A DNA stretch of 10,265 nt from CAVVYA01 sp964577835 (GTDB lineage Bacteria > Pseudomonadota > Alphaproteobacteria > SMXQ01): the NCBI GenBank assembly GCA_964577835.1, contig CAZOBN010000115.1, positions 1 through 10,265 on the forward strand. Direction: 5' to 3'. The notes under the pieces were generated by a model, which was not told where the DNA came from, ran no database searches, and saw only the letters and a list, made by a program, of their open reading frames with translations. The translations under genes and the position numbers were made by a program. Of the stretch, positions 1 to 6,200 are shown piece by piece. Each line of letters starts with the position of its first letter. Within the stretch, counting starts at the first letter, position 1.

Positions 1-2
1 AG

Positions 3-1760
3 GAGCCGATCGTCTTCCCGGCCGCCGTTCCGAACCTGCTGGCCAACGGCGCCAACGGCATCGCGGTCGGCATGGCGACCAGCATCCCGCCGCACAATGC
101 CGACGAGCTGTGCGACGCGCTGCTGCATTTGATCAAGTTCCCCAAGGCGACGATCGGCAAGCTCGTCGAATACGTAAAGGGGCCGGACTTCCCAACCGGC
201 GGCATCCTCGCCGAATCGCCCGAGACCATCCTGCAGGCCTACAAGGACGGGCGCGGCTCGTTCCGCGTGCGCGCAAAGTGGGAAAAAGAGCCTCTGTCCC
301 ACGGCCTGTATCAGATCGTCATCACCGAGATCCCGTTCCAGGTGCAGAAGTCGCGTCTGATCGAGCGCATCGCCGCGCTGCTCGAGCAAAAGAAGCTGAC
401 GCTGCTCGCCGACGTGCGCGACGAATCCGACGACGCGGTGCGCATCGTGCTCGAGCCGAAGAACCGCACCATCGAGCCCGAGATGCTGATGGAGAGCCTG
501 TTCCGGCAGACCGACCTGGAAAGCCGCATCCCGCTCAACATGAACGTGCTCGATTCCAAGCAGGTGCCGCGCGTCATGGACCTGCGCGAGGTGCTGCAGG
601 AATTCCTCGACCACCGCCATGTGGTGCTGATCCGGCGCAGCAATCATCGGCTGGGCAAGATCGACACTCGGCTCGAAGTGCTGGAAGGCTATCTCGCCGC
701 CTATCTGAACCTGGATCTCGTGATCAAGATCATCCGCACCGAGGACGAGCCCAAGCCGGTGCTGATGAAGAAGCTCAAGATCAACGACAACCAGGCGGAA
801 GCCATCCTCAACATGCGCCTGCGCTCCTTGCGCAAGCTGGAGGAGATGGAAATCCGCGACGAGCACAAGGAATTGTCGGCGGAGAAGAAGGAGCTGCACA
901 CGCTGCTCAAGGACGATGACAAGCGCTGGAAGGCGATTGCCGCCGAGATCGCCGAGATCAAGCAGAAGTTCGGTCAGAAGACCGAGATCGGCAAACGCCG
1001 CACCGAGATCGGCGCGGCGCCATCCGCCGTGGTCATCCCGCTCGAAGCCCATATCGAGAAGGAAGACATCACGGTCGTCTGCTCCGAGAAGGGCTGGATC
1101 CGCGCCTTCAAGGGTCACATGGAGGATACCGGCGAGATCAAATACAAGGAGGGCGACCGCGAGCGCTTCGTGCTGCGCGCCTCGACCACCGACAAGCTGC
1201 TGATCTTCGCCACCAACGGCCGCTTCTACACGATCGGCGCGGACAAGCTGCCGCCCGGCCGCGGCCATGGCGAGCCGATCCGCCTGATGATCGACCTGTC
1301 GAACGATCACGATCTGGTTTCCATCTTCATCCATGACCCGGAGCGCAAGCTGTTGGTGGCGTCGTCGGACGGTCGCGGCTTCGTGGTCGCCGAGAAGGAC
1401 GTGATGGCCCAGACGCGCGCCGGCAAGCAGGTGCTGAACGTGAGCGGCGAGGTCGAGGCGCGCGCTTCGGCCTTCGTCGAGGGCGACACGGTCGCCGTGG
1501 TCGGCGAGAACCGCAAGCTTCTGCTGTTCCCGCTGTCCGAGCTGCCGGAGATGAGCCGGGGCCGCGGCGTCACCCTGCAGAAATACAAGGACGGCGAGCT
1601 GTCCGACGTGAAGACCTTCAAGCGCAAGGAAGGCCTTTCCTGGAAGCTCGGCGAGAACACGCGGACGGAGACGGCGCTCGGCGATTGGATGGGCGCGCGC
1701 GCCCAGGCAGGCCGGTTGCCGCCCAAGGGCTTCCCGAAGAACAACCGCTTCGGCGACTAG
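3..1760 (+). CDS. parC: DNA topoisomerase IV subunit A, 3' part (5' end outside window)
   Basis: Type IIA topoisomerase subunit that breaks and rejoins DNA and, with ParE, unlinks daughter chromosomes. The frame is open from the window edge and begins inside the conserved segment EPIVFPAAVPNLLANG, followed by GIAVGMATSIPPHN; family knowledge places this just after the active-site tyrosine, so the tyrosine and winged-helix region lie off-window. About 585 residues remain. Then come the tower and coiled-coil region (motif AEAILNMRLRSLRKLEEMEI, 795-854), the primary dimer interface, and a C-terminal beta-pinwheel from about 1030, with blades marked by GWIRAFKG, NGRFYTIG and DGRGFVV. The last blade carries SRGRGVTLQKYKDGELSDVK, the degenerate GyrA-box form typical of alphaproteobacterial ParC; a full GyrA box is not seen, which argues against GyrA. 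The end, KGFPKNNRFGD and TAG, looks complete. A GNAT gene follows on the same strand. Confidence 0.95.
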   Translation, partial: EPIVFPAAVPNLLANGANGIAVGMATSIPPHNADELCDALLHLIKFPKATIGKLVEYVKGPDFPTGGILAESPETILQAYKDGRGSFRVRAKWEKEPLSHGLYQIVITEIPFQVQKSRLIERIAALLEQKKLTLLADVRDESDDAVRIVLEPKNRTIEPEMLMESLFRQTDLESRIPLNMNVLDSKQVPRVMDLREVLQEFLDHRHVVLIRRSNHRLGKIDTRLEVLEGYLAAYLNLDLVIKIIRTEDEPKPVLMKKLKINDNQAEAILNMRLRSLRKLEEMEIRDEHKELSAEKKELHTLLKDDDKRWKAIAAEIAEIKQKFGQKTEIGKRRTEIGAAPSAVVIPLEAHIEKEDITVVCSEKGWIRAFKGHMEDTGEIKYKEGDRERFVLRASTTDKLLIFATNGRFYTIGADKLPPGRGHGEPIRLMIDLSNDHDLVSIFIHDPERKLLVASSDGRGFVVAEKDVMAQTRAGKQVLNVSGEVEARASAFVEGDTVAVVGENRKLLLFPLSELPEMSRGRGVTLQKYKDGELSDVKTFKRKEGLSWKLGENTRTETALGDWMGARAQAGRLPPKGFPKNNRFGD

Positions 1761-1764
1761 CGGC

Positions 1765-1772
1765 GAGGGGAG
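1765..1772 (+). promoter_or_regulatory. Strong Shine-Dalgarno sequence of the GNAT gene, without a standard start codon at the right distance
   Basis: GAGGGGAG starts four bases after the parC stop. It is followed by ATC ATC ATC GTT. The ATC codons at 1776 and 1779 lie 3 and 6 bases after it, while the first in-frame ATG (1806) is 33 bases away, too far for this site to serve. This places the natural start at an ATC, or suggests that an ATG was lost here. Confidence 0.55.
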
Positions 1773-1805
1773 ATCATCATCGTTCGGGACGCGACGCCGG
1801 CCGAT

Positions 1806-2297
1806 ATGCACGCGGTGCAGGCGATTTACGCTCACCACGTGCTTCACGGCCTCGCCACGTTCGAGACGGAGCCGCCGAGCGTGGACGAGATGCTGTCGCG
1901 CCGCGCGGCCGTCTTGCACCAGAACCTGCCGTATCTTGTGGCGGAGCTGGAGGGCGAGGTCGTCGGCTATTGTTACGCCACCGCTTATCGCACGCGGCCG
2001 GCTTACATCAACACCGTGGAAAATTCAGTCTATGTCGCCGAAGGTCGTGGCGGCCGCGGCATCGGGCGTGCGCTGCTCATGGCGCTGATCGAGCGTTGCG
2101 AAGCAGGACCCTGGCGGCAGATGATCGCGGTCATCGGCAACAGCGGCAACGAAGCCTCGATCAATCTCCACAAGAGCCTCGGGTTTTCCACGGTCGGCAC
2201 GCTGAAAGCGGTCGGCTTCAAGCACGGCCGCTGGGTCGATACCGTCCTCATGCAGCGGGCGCTGGGTTCCGGCAGCAGCACATTGCCGGAACGATGA
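1806..2297 (+). CDS. GNAT N-acetyltransferase, phosphinothricin/methionine-sulfoximine acetyltransferase (PAT) type
   Basis: Predicted cytoplasmic enzyme that moves acetyl from acetyl-CoA to an amino group of a small amino-acid-like substrate. Family signs, counted from the ATG at 1806: IYAHHVLHGLATFE (7-20), the segment YINTVENSVYV (67-77), the acetyl-CoA pyrophosphate loop RGGRGIGRALL (81-91), and NEASINLHKSLGF (115-127), ending with VGFKHGRWVDTVLMQRAL. This pattern matches the PAT/YncA (MddA) group; the true substrate cannot be read. The coordinates use the first standard start, but the frame is open back to the parC stop and reads IIIVRDATPAD before that ATG. This is the usual first beta strand of the family (typically MIxRDATxxD), so the functional start is probably ATC at 1776 or 1779. 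Starting at 1806 would remove beta-1. It follows parC by a few bases and is probably cotranscribed. It ends 31 bp before the convergent protease gene. Confidence 0.85.
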   Translation: MHAVQAIYAHHVLHGLATFETEPPSVDEMLSRRAAVLHQNLPYLVAELEGEVVGYCYATAYRTRPAYINTVENSVYVAEGRGGRGIGRALLMALIERCEAGPWRQMIAVIGNSGNEASINLHKSLGFSTVGTLKAVGFKHGRWVDTVLMQRALGSGSSTLPER

Positions 2298-2328
2298 ACG
2301 GGCCTGAACTCTCGTTCGTTCGGTCGCG

Positions 2329-3417
2329 TCACCCCATGTCGGCGACGGTGACCTCGACGTCCCGCGTCTGACCGTCGCGCCACACGGTGAGCGTGGCGGT
2401 ATTGCCGATGCCGACCTGCTCCAGCGCGGCGGCGAGCTCGGCCACGCTTTTGACCGGCTTGCCGTCGACCGCGACGATGATATCGCCGGGGCGTCCGCTG
2501 GCGCGGTCGATCCCGCGCAGGCCGGCGCGCGCCGCCGGCGAATTCGGCACCACGCCGGCGATCACGACGCCGGGCATGCCGATCGGGGCGGAGGCTTCCT
2601 CGCTCAGCACCTGCACGCCGATGGCGGGCGTCGGCACGCGGCCGCGCTTGATGAGCTCGGGCACAACCTTGTTCACCACATCGACCGGCACGGCGAAGCC
2701 GATGCCAGCCGACGAGCCGGACTCCGACAGGATGGCGGTGTTGACGCCGATCAGCCGGCCGGCCGAATCGAGCAGCGGCCCGCCCGAGTTGCCCGGATTG
2801 ATCGGCGCGTCGGTCTGGATCACCCCGGCGACCTCGCGGCCGCCCGCGGTCGGCAGGGTGCGATTGACGGCGCTGACCACGCCTGTGGTCAGGGTGCGCG
2901 TCAGGCCGAACGGGTTGCCGATCGCATAAACCGCCTGGCCGACCTGCAGGTCATGCGAGGTGCCGATGGGAATCGGTTGGAACGACGTGCGCGTCTCCGA
3001 CAGCCGGAGCACCGCGAGATCATAATTCGGCGCGCGGCCGATGACGGTCGCCTCGATCGGATCGCCGCCATCGATGCGCACCGCCACGCGCTGCGCGCCC
3101 TCGATCACATGGTTGTTGGTCACCACATGGCCGGCCTTGTCCCAGATGAAGCCGGAGCCGGCGCCCGCCGCGATCTGCAACTGGCCCGCGAGGCCGGGAC
3201 GCGCCGATTGCGTGAAGATATAGGCGACCGACGGCGCGGTCTGGCGGAAGATTTCGATATTGGTCTTTTCCCAGTCGCTCAGCGCGCCGCGCGCGGCGAC
3301 GGGACGCGGCTCGTCGATCGTGAGGAAGGCGGCGCGGATGAAACGGTCGCCGAGCCAGACCGTGGCCAGGATCAGCATCCAGATCAGGGCGTAGCGCCAG
3401 AAACGGGTGTTCTGCAC
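2329..3417 (-). CDS. Membrane-anchored HtrA/DegS-like serine protease with one PDZ domain
   Basis: Periplasmic quality-control or signalling protease of family S1C, 362 aa. A hydrophobic N-terminal helix (about 8-23, YALIWMLILATVWLG) with basic flanks acts as an uncleaved anchor. The trypsin-like domain has the full triad: His103 in VTNNHVIEG, Asp133 in NYDLAVLRL and Ser211 in NPGNSGGPL. One PDZ domain follows (about 262-358: VVPNSPAARAGL, GDIIVAVDGKPV). A single PDZ and an N-terminal anchor resemble DegS more than the two-PDZ DegP/MucD; a role in a sigma-E-like cascade is possible but no anti-sigma gene is nearby. The start is GTG at 3417, with GAGG seven bases upstream in the mRNA. It lies 25 bp after bpt on the same strand and is probably the last gene of the unit. 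Confidence 0.93.
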   Translation of the reverse strand: MQNTRFWRYALIWMLILATVWLGDRFIRAAFLTIDEPRPVAARGALSDWEKTNIEIFRQTAPSVAYIFTQSARPGLAGQLQIAAGAGSGFIWDKAGHVVTNNHVIEGAQRVAVRIDGGDPIEATVIGRAPNYDLAVLRLSETRTSFQPIPIGTSHDLQVGQAVYAIGNPFGLTRTLTTGVVSAVNRTLPTAGGREVAGVIQTDAPINPGNSGGPLLDSAGRLIGVNTAILSESGSSAGIGFAVPVDVVNKVVPELIKRGRVPTPAIGVQVLSEEASAPIGMPGVVIAGVVPNSPAARAGLRGIDRASGRPGDIIVAVDGKPVKSVAELAAALEQVGIGNTATLTVWRDGQTRDVEVTVADMG

Positions 3418-3442
3418 GGGGCAGCCTCGTGGTGTGACGGGA

Positions 3443-4177
3443 TCAATCGGTCAGCGGACGCCAACCCTCCGGACCGAGCGCCTCGATCGGGCGGAAGCGG
3501 ATCTTGTAGGACATCTTCGGCGTATCGGCGATCCAATAGCCGAGATAGACGTGCGGCAAACCGTCGCGTTGAGCGCGCGCGATCAGATCGAGGATCATGA
3601 AGCTGCCGAGGCTGCGCTCGTCGTAATCGGGCGCGAAATAGCTGTAGACAGCCGACAGTCCATCAGCCACCCGGTCGCGCAGCATGGCGGCGATCAGCGT
3701 GCCGTCGGGCAGGCGATGCTCGATGACGCTGGTGTCGATCGGGCTTTCCTCGACCATGGCGGTGTAGTCGGCCAGCGTCATGCGGTCCATGCCGCTGTCG
3801 AGCTTGTCGCTTGCGTGGCGCGCTTTCTGATAGCGCGCGAACAGGGCGAATTGCTCCTTGGTCGAGCGCCCCGGCCGTTCGTCGCTGGTGAGATCGGCGT
3901 TGAGGCGCGCGATGCGCGACAGGGTGCGGCGCGGCACGAACTCGCCGGCCACGACGCGCACCGGCACGCAGGCGTTACAGCCCGCGCAGGCCGGGCGATA
4001 GATGAAGCCATGGCTGCGGCGGAAACCGGCTTGGCAGGCGACGTCATAGGTCTTCCGCGCACTGGGCCCGTCGAGTTCGGCCGCGATGCTGCGTTCGAAC
4101 CGGCCTTGCAAATAGGGGCAGGGCCGCGGCCGCGTGCTGTGGAAGAATTGCAACTGTCCGCGAAGGCTGCCGCTCAT
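3443..4177 (-). CDS. bpt: Aspartate/glutamate leucyltransferase (bacterial ATE family; often annotated arginyltransferase)
   Basis: Leucyl-tRNA-dependent aminoacyl transferase that adds Leu to proteins with N-terminal Asp or Glu, making them N-degron substrates for ClpS and ClpAP. The protein is 244 aa, a usual size for this bacterial family. N-terminal ATE domain: CPYLQGRFERS (20-30, conserved Cys20), Cys48, and the cysteine cluster Cys64, Cys67, Cys70 in YRPACAGCNACVPVRV. C-terminal GNAT-like ATE domain: AVYSYFAPDYDERSLGSFMIL (177-197) and VYLGYWIADTPKMSYK (210-225), which are diagnostic. The name Bpt (leucyl onto Asp/Glu) rather than arginyl specificity follows family practice and is not shown by the sequence alone. 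The start is ATG; no strong Shine-Dalgarno sequence is seen. It lies 42 bp after motB and 25 bp before the HtrA-like gene, so it is probably in one transcript with both. Confidence 0.93.
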   Translation of the reverse strand: MSGSLRGQLQFFHSTRPRPCPYLQGRFERSIAAELDGPSARKTYDVACQAGFRRSHGFIYRPACAGCNACVPVRVVAGEFVPRRTLSRIARLNADLTSDERPGRSTKEQFALFARYQKARHASDKLDSGMDRMTLADYTAMVEESPIDTSVIEHRLPDGTLIAAMLRDRVADGLSAVYSYFAPDYDERSLGSFMILDLIARAQRDGLPHVYLGYWIADTPKMSYKIRFRPIEALGPEGWRPLTD

Positions 4178-4219
4178 GGCCGGAGTCTGCCACGCCGGAG
4201 CGCGGGCGCAAAGCGGGTC

Positions 4220-5245
4220 TTAACGGGCCGGCTGACGCGAGGGCACGACCGCCGCCGCCCGGGTCGGCTGCGGCTGTTCCAGCGATCCGGTCGCCGAGCC
4301 GGCCGGCACCACCGGCGCGTCGCGCAGCAACACGATGCTGATGCGGCGGTTGCGTGGCGAATTCGGCTCGGCGGGGACCAGATGCTCCTTGTCGGCCTTG
4401 CCGATCACGCGCTCGATGCGGTCCTCCAGGAAGCCGGATTCGACGAGCGCCCGGCGGCTCGCCAGCGCGCGGTCGGTCGACAGCTCCCAATTGGTGTAGT
4501 TCGAGGATCGCGAATAGGGCGTCGCGTCCGTATGGCCGGTCACGGCGATGCGGTTGGGCAGCTTGGCGACGATCTTCGCCACCTCGGCAAGCAGCTTGCG
4601 CGTGTAATCGTACATCGCCGCCGAGCCGAGCGGGAACATGGAATATTTGTCCTGGTCGACGATCTGGATGCGCAGACCTTCCGGCGTGCGGTCGATGATC
4701 AGGCTCTCGGCCAGCTTGGCGAGTTCGGGGGCGGACTGGATCGCCTGGCGCAACTCCTCGGCCGCGGCCTCGAACCGCTCATCTTCGCGCTTCGCCAGGA
4801 GCTTGTCCTGCTCCTCGGGCGTCAGCTCGTTCGTCTGCTGCTTGCGCTCCAGCTCGGCGGCGGAGTCCTCGCCGCCGTCGCCGGCAAACTCGCCGTCCAC
4901 ATCGGAGTCGGGATTGTCCGTGGGCGTGGCGGGCAGGGGAATCGACAGCTGCGAGCCGTCCGAGCGCAGGACGCCGTCGCGCACGACGGTCATGCCGCCG
5001 AGCACACCACCGGCGCCGCTCGTCGTCCGCGATACGCTGGCCGGCGAGAAATAATCGGAAATGCCGCGGCGCTGTTCCTCGGTGGTGGCGTTCAACAGCC
5101 ACAACAATAGGAAGAACGCCATCATGGCGGTCACGAAATCGGCGTAGGCCACCTTCCAGGCGCCGCCATGGTGCGCGTCATGGTGGCCCTTCTTTCTGCG
5201 CTTGATGATGATGATCGGCGCGTTGGTGGCGTTGGTCTTGGCCAT
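4220..5245 (-). CDS. motB: Flagellar motor stator protein MotB
   Basis: Inner-membrane stator subunit that, with MotA, conducts protons and anchors the stator to peptidoglycan. It has 341 aa. The short basic cytoplasmic N-terminus (IIIIKRRKKGHHDAHH, 11-26) precedes the single membrane helix GGAWKVAYADFVTAMMAFFL (27-46), in which Asp36 is the expected proton-binding residue (E. coli Asp32). Then come a plug/linker region, an unusually acidic stretch (about 108-160, many D and E), and an OmpA-like peptidoglycan-binding domain with VTGHTDATPY (235-244), NWELSTDRALASRRALVESG (252-271) and RNRRISIVL (298-306). A Pro/Ala-rich tail of about 30 residues follows. The YAD context favours a proton-type rather than a sodium-type (PomB) channel. 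The ATG lies nine bases after the motA stop, so the two are probably translated together. Confidence 0.96.
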   Translation of the reverse strand: MAKTNATNAPIIIIKRRKKGHHDAHHGGAWKVAYADFVTAMMAFFLLLWLLNATTEEQRRGISDYFSPASVSRTTSGAGGVLGGMTVVRDGVLRSDGSQLSIPLPATPTDNPDSDVDGEFAGDGGEDSAAELERKQQTNELTPEEQDKLLAKREDERFEAAAEELRQAIQSAPELAKLAESLIIDRTPEGLRIQIVDQDKYSMFPLGSAAMYDYTRKLLAEVAKIVAKLPNRIAVTGHTDATPYSRSSNYTNWELSTDRALASRRALVESGFLEDRIERVIGKADKEHLVPAEPNSPRNRRISIVLLRDAPVVPAGSATGSLEQPQPTRAAAVVPSRQPAR

Positions 5246-5254
5246 GGCGCAGGC

Positions 5255-6118
5255 TCAGCTAGCCGCCGGCAGCGCCTGGACGGCTTCTTCGACTTCGTAG
5301 AAGCTCGGCCGGACGTGCGAGTACAGGGCCTTGCGCGCGAATTCGACGGAGACGGACGGCGCATAGCCGTTCATATGGGCGAGCAGCGCGACTTTGATGC
5401 ACTGGAAATATTTGCCTTCGGACTCATAGACGGCCTTGAGGCCGCTCGCCATCGGGCCGACGAAGCCATAGGCGATCAGCACGCCGATGAACGTGCCGAC
5501 CAGCGCGCCGCCGATCAGCTTGCCGAGCACGGCGGGCGGTTCGGTGATCGCACCCATGGTCTTGATGACGCCGAGGACCGCCGCGACGATGCCGAGCGCC
5601 GGGGTCGCATCGGCCACTGTCTGGATGGCGCCGACGATCTGCAGATGCTCGGCGTGATGGGTCTCGATCTCCTCGTCGATCAAGGTCTCCATCTCGTGGG
5701 CGTTTTCCGAGCCCAGCACCATCATGCGCAGGTAGTCGCACAGGAAGGTCACCGCGTAGGTGTCGCTGTAGAAATGCGGGAAGCGTTGGAACAATTCGCT
5801 TTCCTGCGGATTCTCCACATGCGACTCGAGCGCCAGCATGCCTTTCGACTTGGCGAGCTTGAAAAGGGTGTAGAGCAGGCTGAGGAGCTCGAGATAATGC
5901 TCCTTCGTATGACGCGGACCTTTGATGAGCAGGCCGACCGCCTTGCCGGTCTTGCCGAGAACGTTCTTGGGATTGGCGATGATGTAGCCGCCGATCGCGG
6001 CGCCGCCGATGATGACGAACTCGAAAGGCTGCCACAACACGAAGAGATGGCCGCCAAGCGCCGCGTAGCCGCCCAAGACACTCGCAAGGACGATAATGGA
6101 ACCGACGAAGAAAAGCAT
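5255..6118 (-). CDS. motA: Flagellar motor stator protein MotA
   Basis: Inner-membrane stator subunit that pairs with MotB and pushes on FliG. It has 287 aa, the usual length. Four hydrophobic segments are visible: about 2-22, 33-50, 172-190 and 200-222. The cytoplasmic loop holds Glu98 in MLALESHVENP and the acidic pair Glu149-Glu150 in LIDEEIETHH, which correspond to the charged residues that contact FliG in E. coli. The prolines important for torque are present: Pro173 in ADATPALGIVAAV and Pro222 in YGFVGPMA. The start ATG has AGGTAGG shortly upstream. It begins a new segment after an 82-bp gap from ilvA, and motB follows after nine bases. A hairpin and a CtrA-like motif lie in that upstream gap. 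Confidence 0.96.
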   Translation of the reverse strand: MLFFVGSIIVLASVLGGYAALGGHLFVLWQPFEFVIIGGAAIGGYIIANPKNVLGKTGKAVGLLIKGPRHTKEHYLELLSLLYTLFKLAKSKGMLALESHVENPQESELFQRFPHFYSDTYAVTFLCDYLRMMVLGSENAHEMETLIDEEIETHHAEHLQIVGAIQTVADATPALGIVAAVLGVIKTMGAITEPPAVLGKLIGGALVGTFIGVLIAYGFVGPMASGLKAVYESEGKYFQCIKVALLAHMNGYAPSVSVEFARKALYSHVRPSFYEVEEAVQALPAAS

Positions 6119-6125
6119 GGCCTAC

Positions 6126-6164
6126 CTGGTCAGGAATAAGGTGCTGTAGGGGCACTCTGACCGG
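6126..6164 (-). promoter_or_regulatory. Two-part inverted repeat in the motA leader, next to the ribosome-binding site
   Basis: Outer arms GGTCAG (6128-6133) and CTGACC (6157-6162) are perfectly complementary and extend by a wobble pair and a C-G pair to 6126 and 6164. An inner stem pairs GTGC (6141-6144) with GCAC (6152-6155) around a 7-base loop. In the motA mRNA the outer stem reaches the AGG of the likely ribosome-binding site (AGGTAGG). It could affect translation initiation of motA or act as a partial barrier to readthrough from ilvA. It has no T-run, so a standard terminator is unlikely. Confidence 0.35.
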
Positions 6165-6200
6165 CATTTGTTAATATCGTGTTATCTTTGAAATTGTTGG
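6165..6200 (-). promoter_or_regulatory. AT-rich motA upstream region, possible promoter
   Basis: This is the only clearly AT-rich stretch of the window (well over 60% A+T against strongly GC-rich surroundings), in the gap between the ilvA stop and motA. In the motA direction it contains GATATTAAC, which could act as a -10 element; no good -35 element was found at the normal distance. The position argues that motA, motB and the genes after it can be transcribed separately from ilvA. Confidence 0.35.
6171..6186 (+). promoter_or_regulatory. CtrA-like binding motif
   Basis: TTAATATCGTGTTATC fits the alphaproteobacterial CtrA consensus TTAA-N7-TTAAC with one mismatch. It sits 53-68 bases before the motA start, on the opposite strand. 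CtrA is known to regulate flagellar genes in many alphaproteobacteria. A match in an AT-rich spacer can arise by chance. Confidence 0.3.

Noticed and set aside
2286..2323. Imperfect inverted repeat (GAACG/CGTTC core) between the convergent GNAT and protease genes, considered as a two-way terminator
   Set aside because: The stem has a 3-base bulge and a 12-base loop, overlaps the GNAT stop codon, and has no T-run on either strand.
3407..5110. A 567-codon plus-strand open frame covering bpt and most of motB on the opposite strand
   Set aside because: The translation is Arg/Ala/Gly/His-rich without recognisable domains, and the opposite strand holds two clear conserved genes. It is a GC-rich antisense shadow.
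5168..6139. A 323-codon plus-strand open frame opposite motA
   Set aside because: It mirrors the motA codons, has no family motif, and would place a gene fully antisense to a conserved one.
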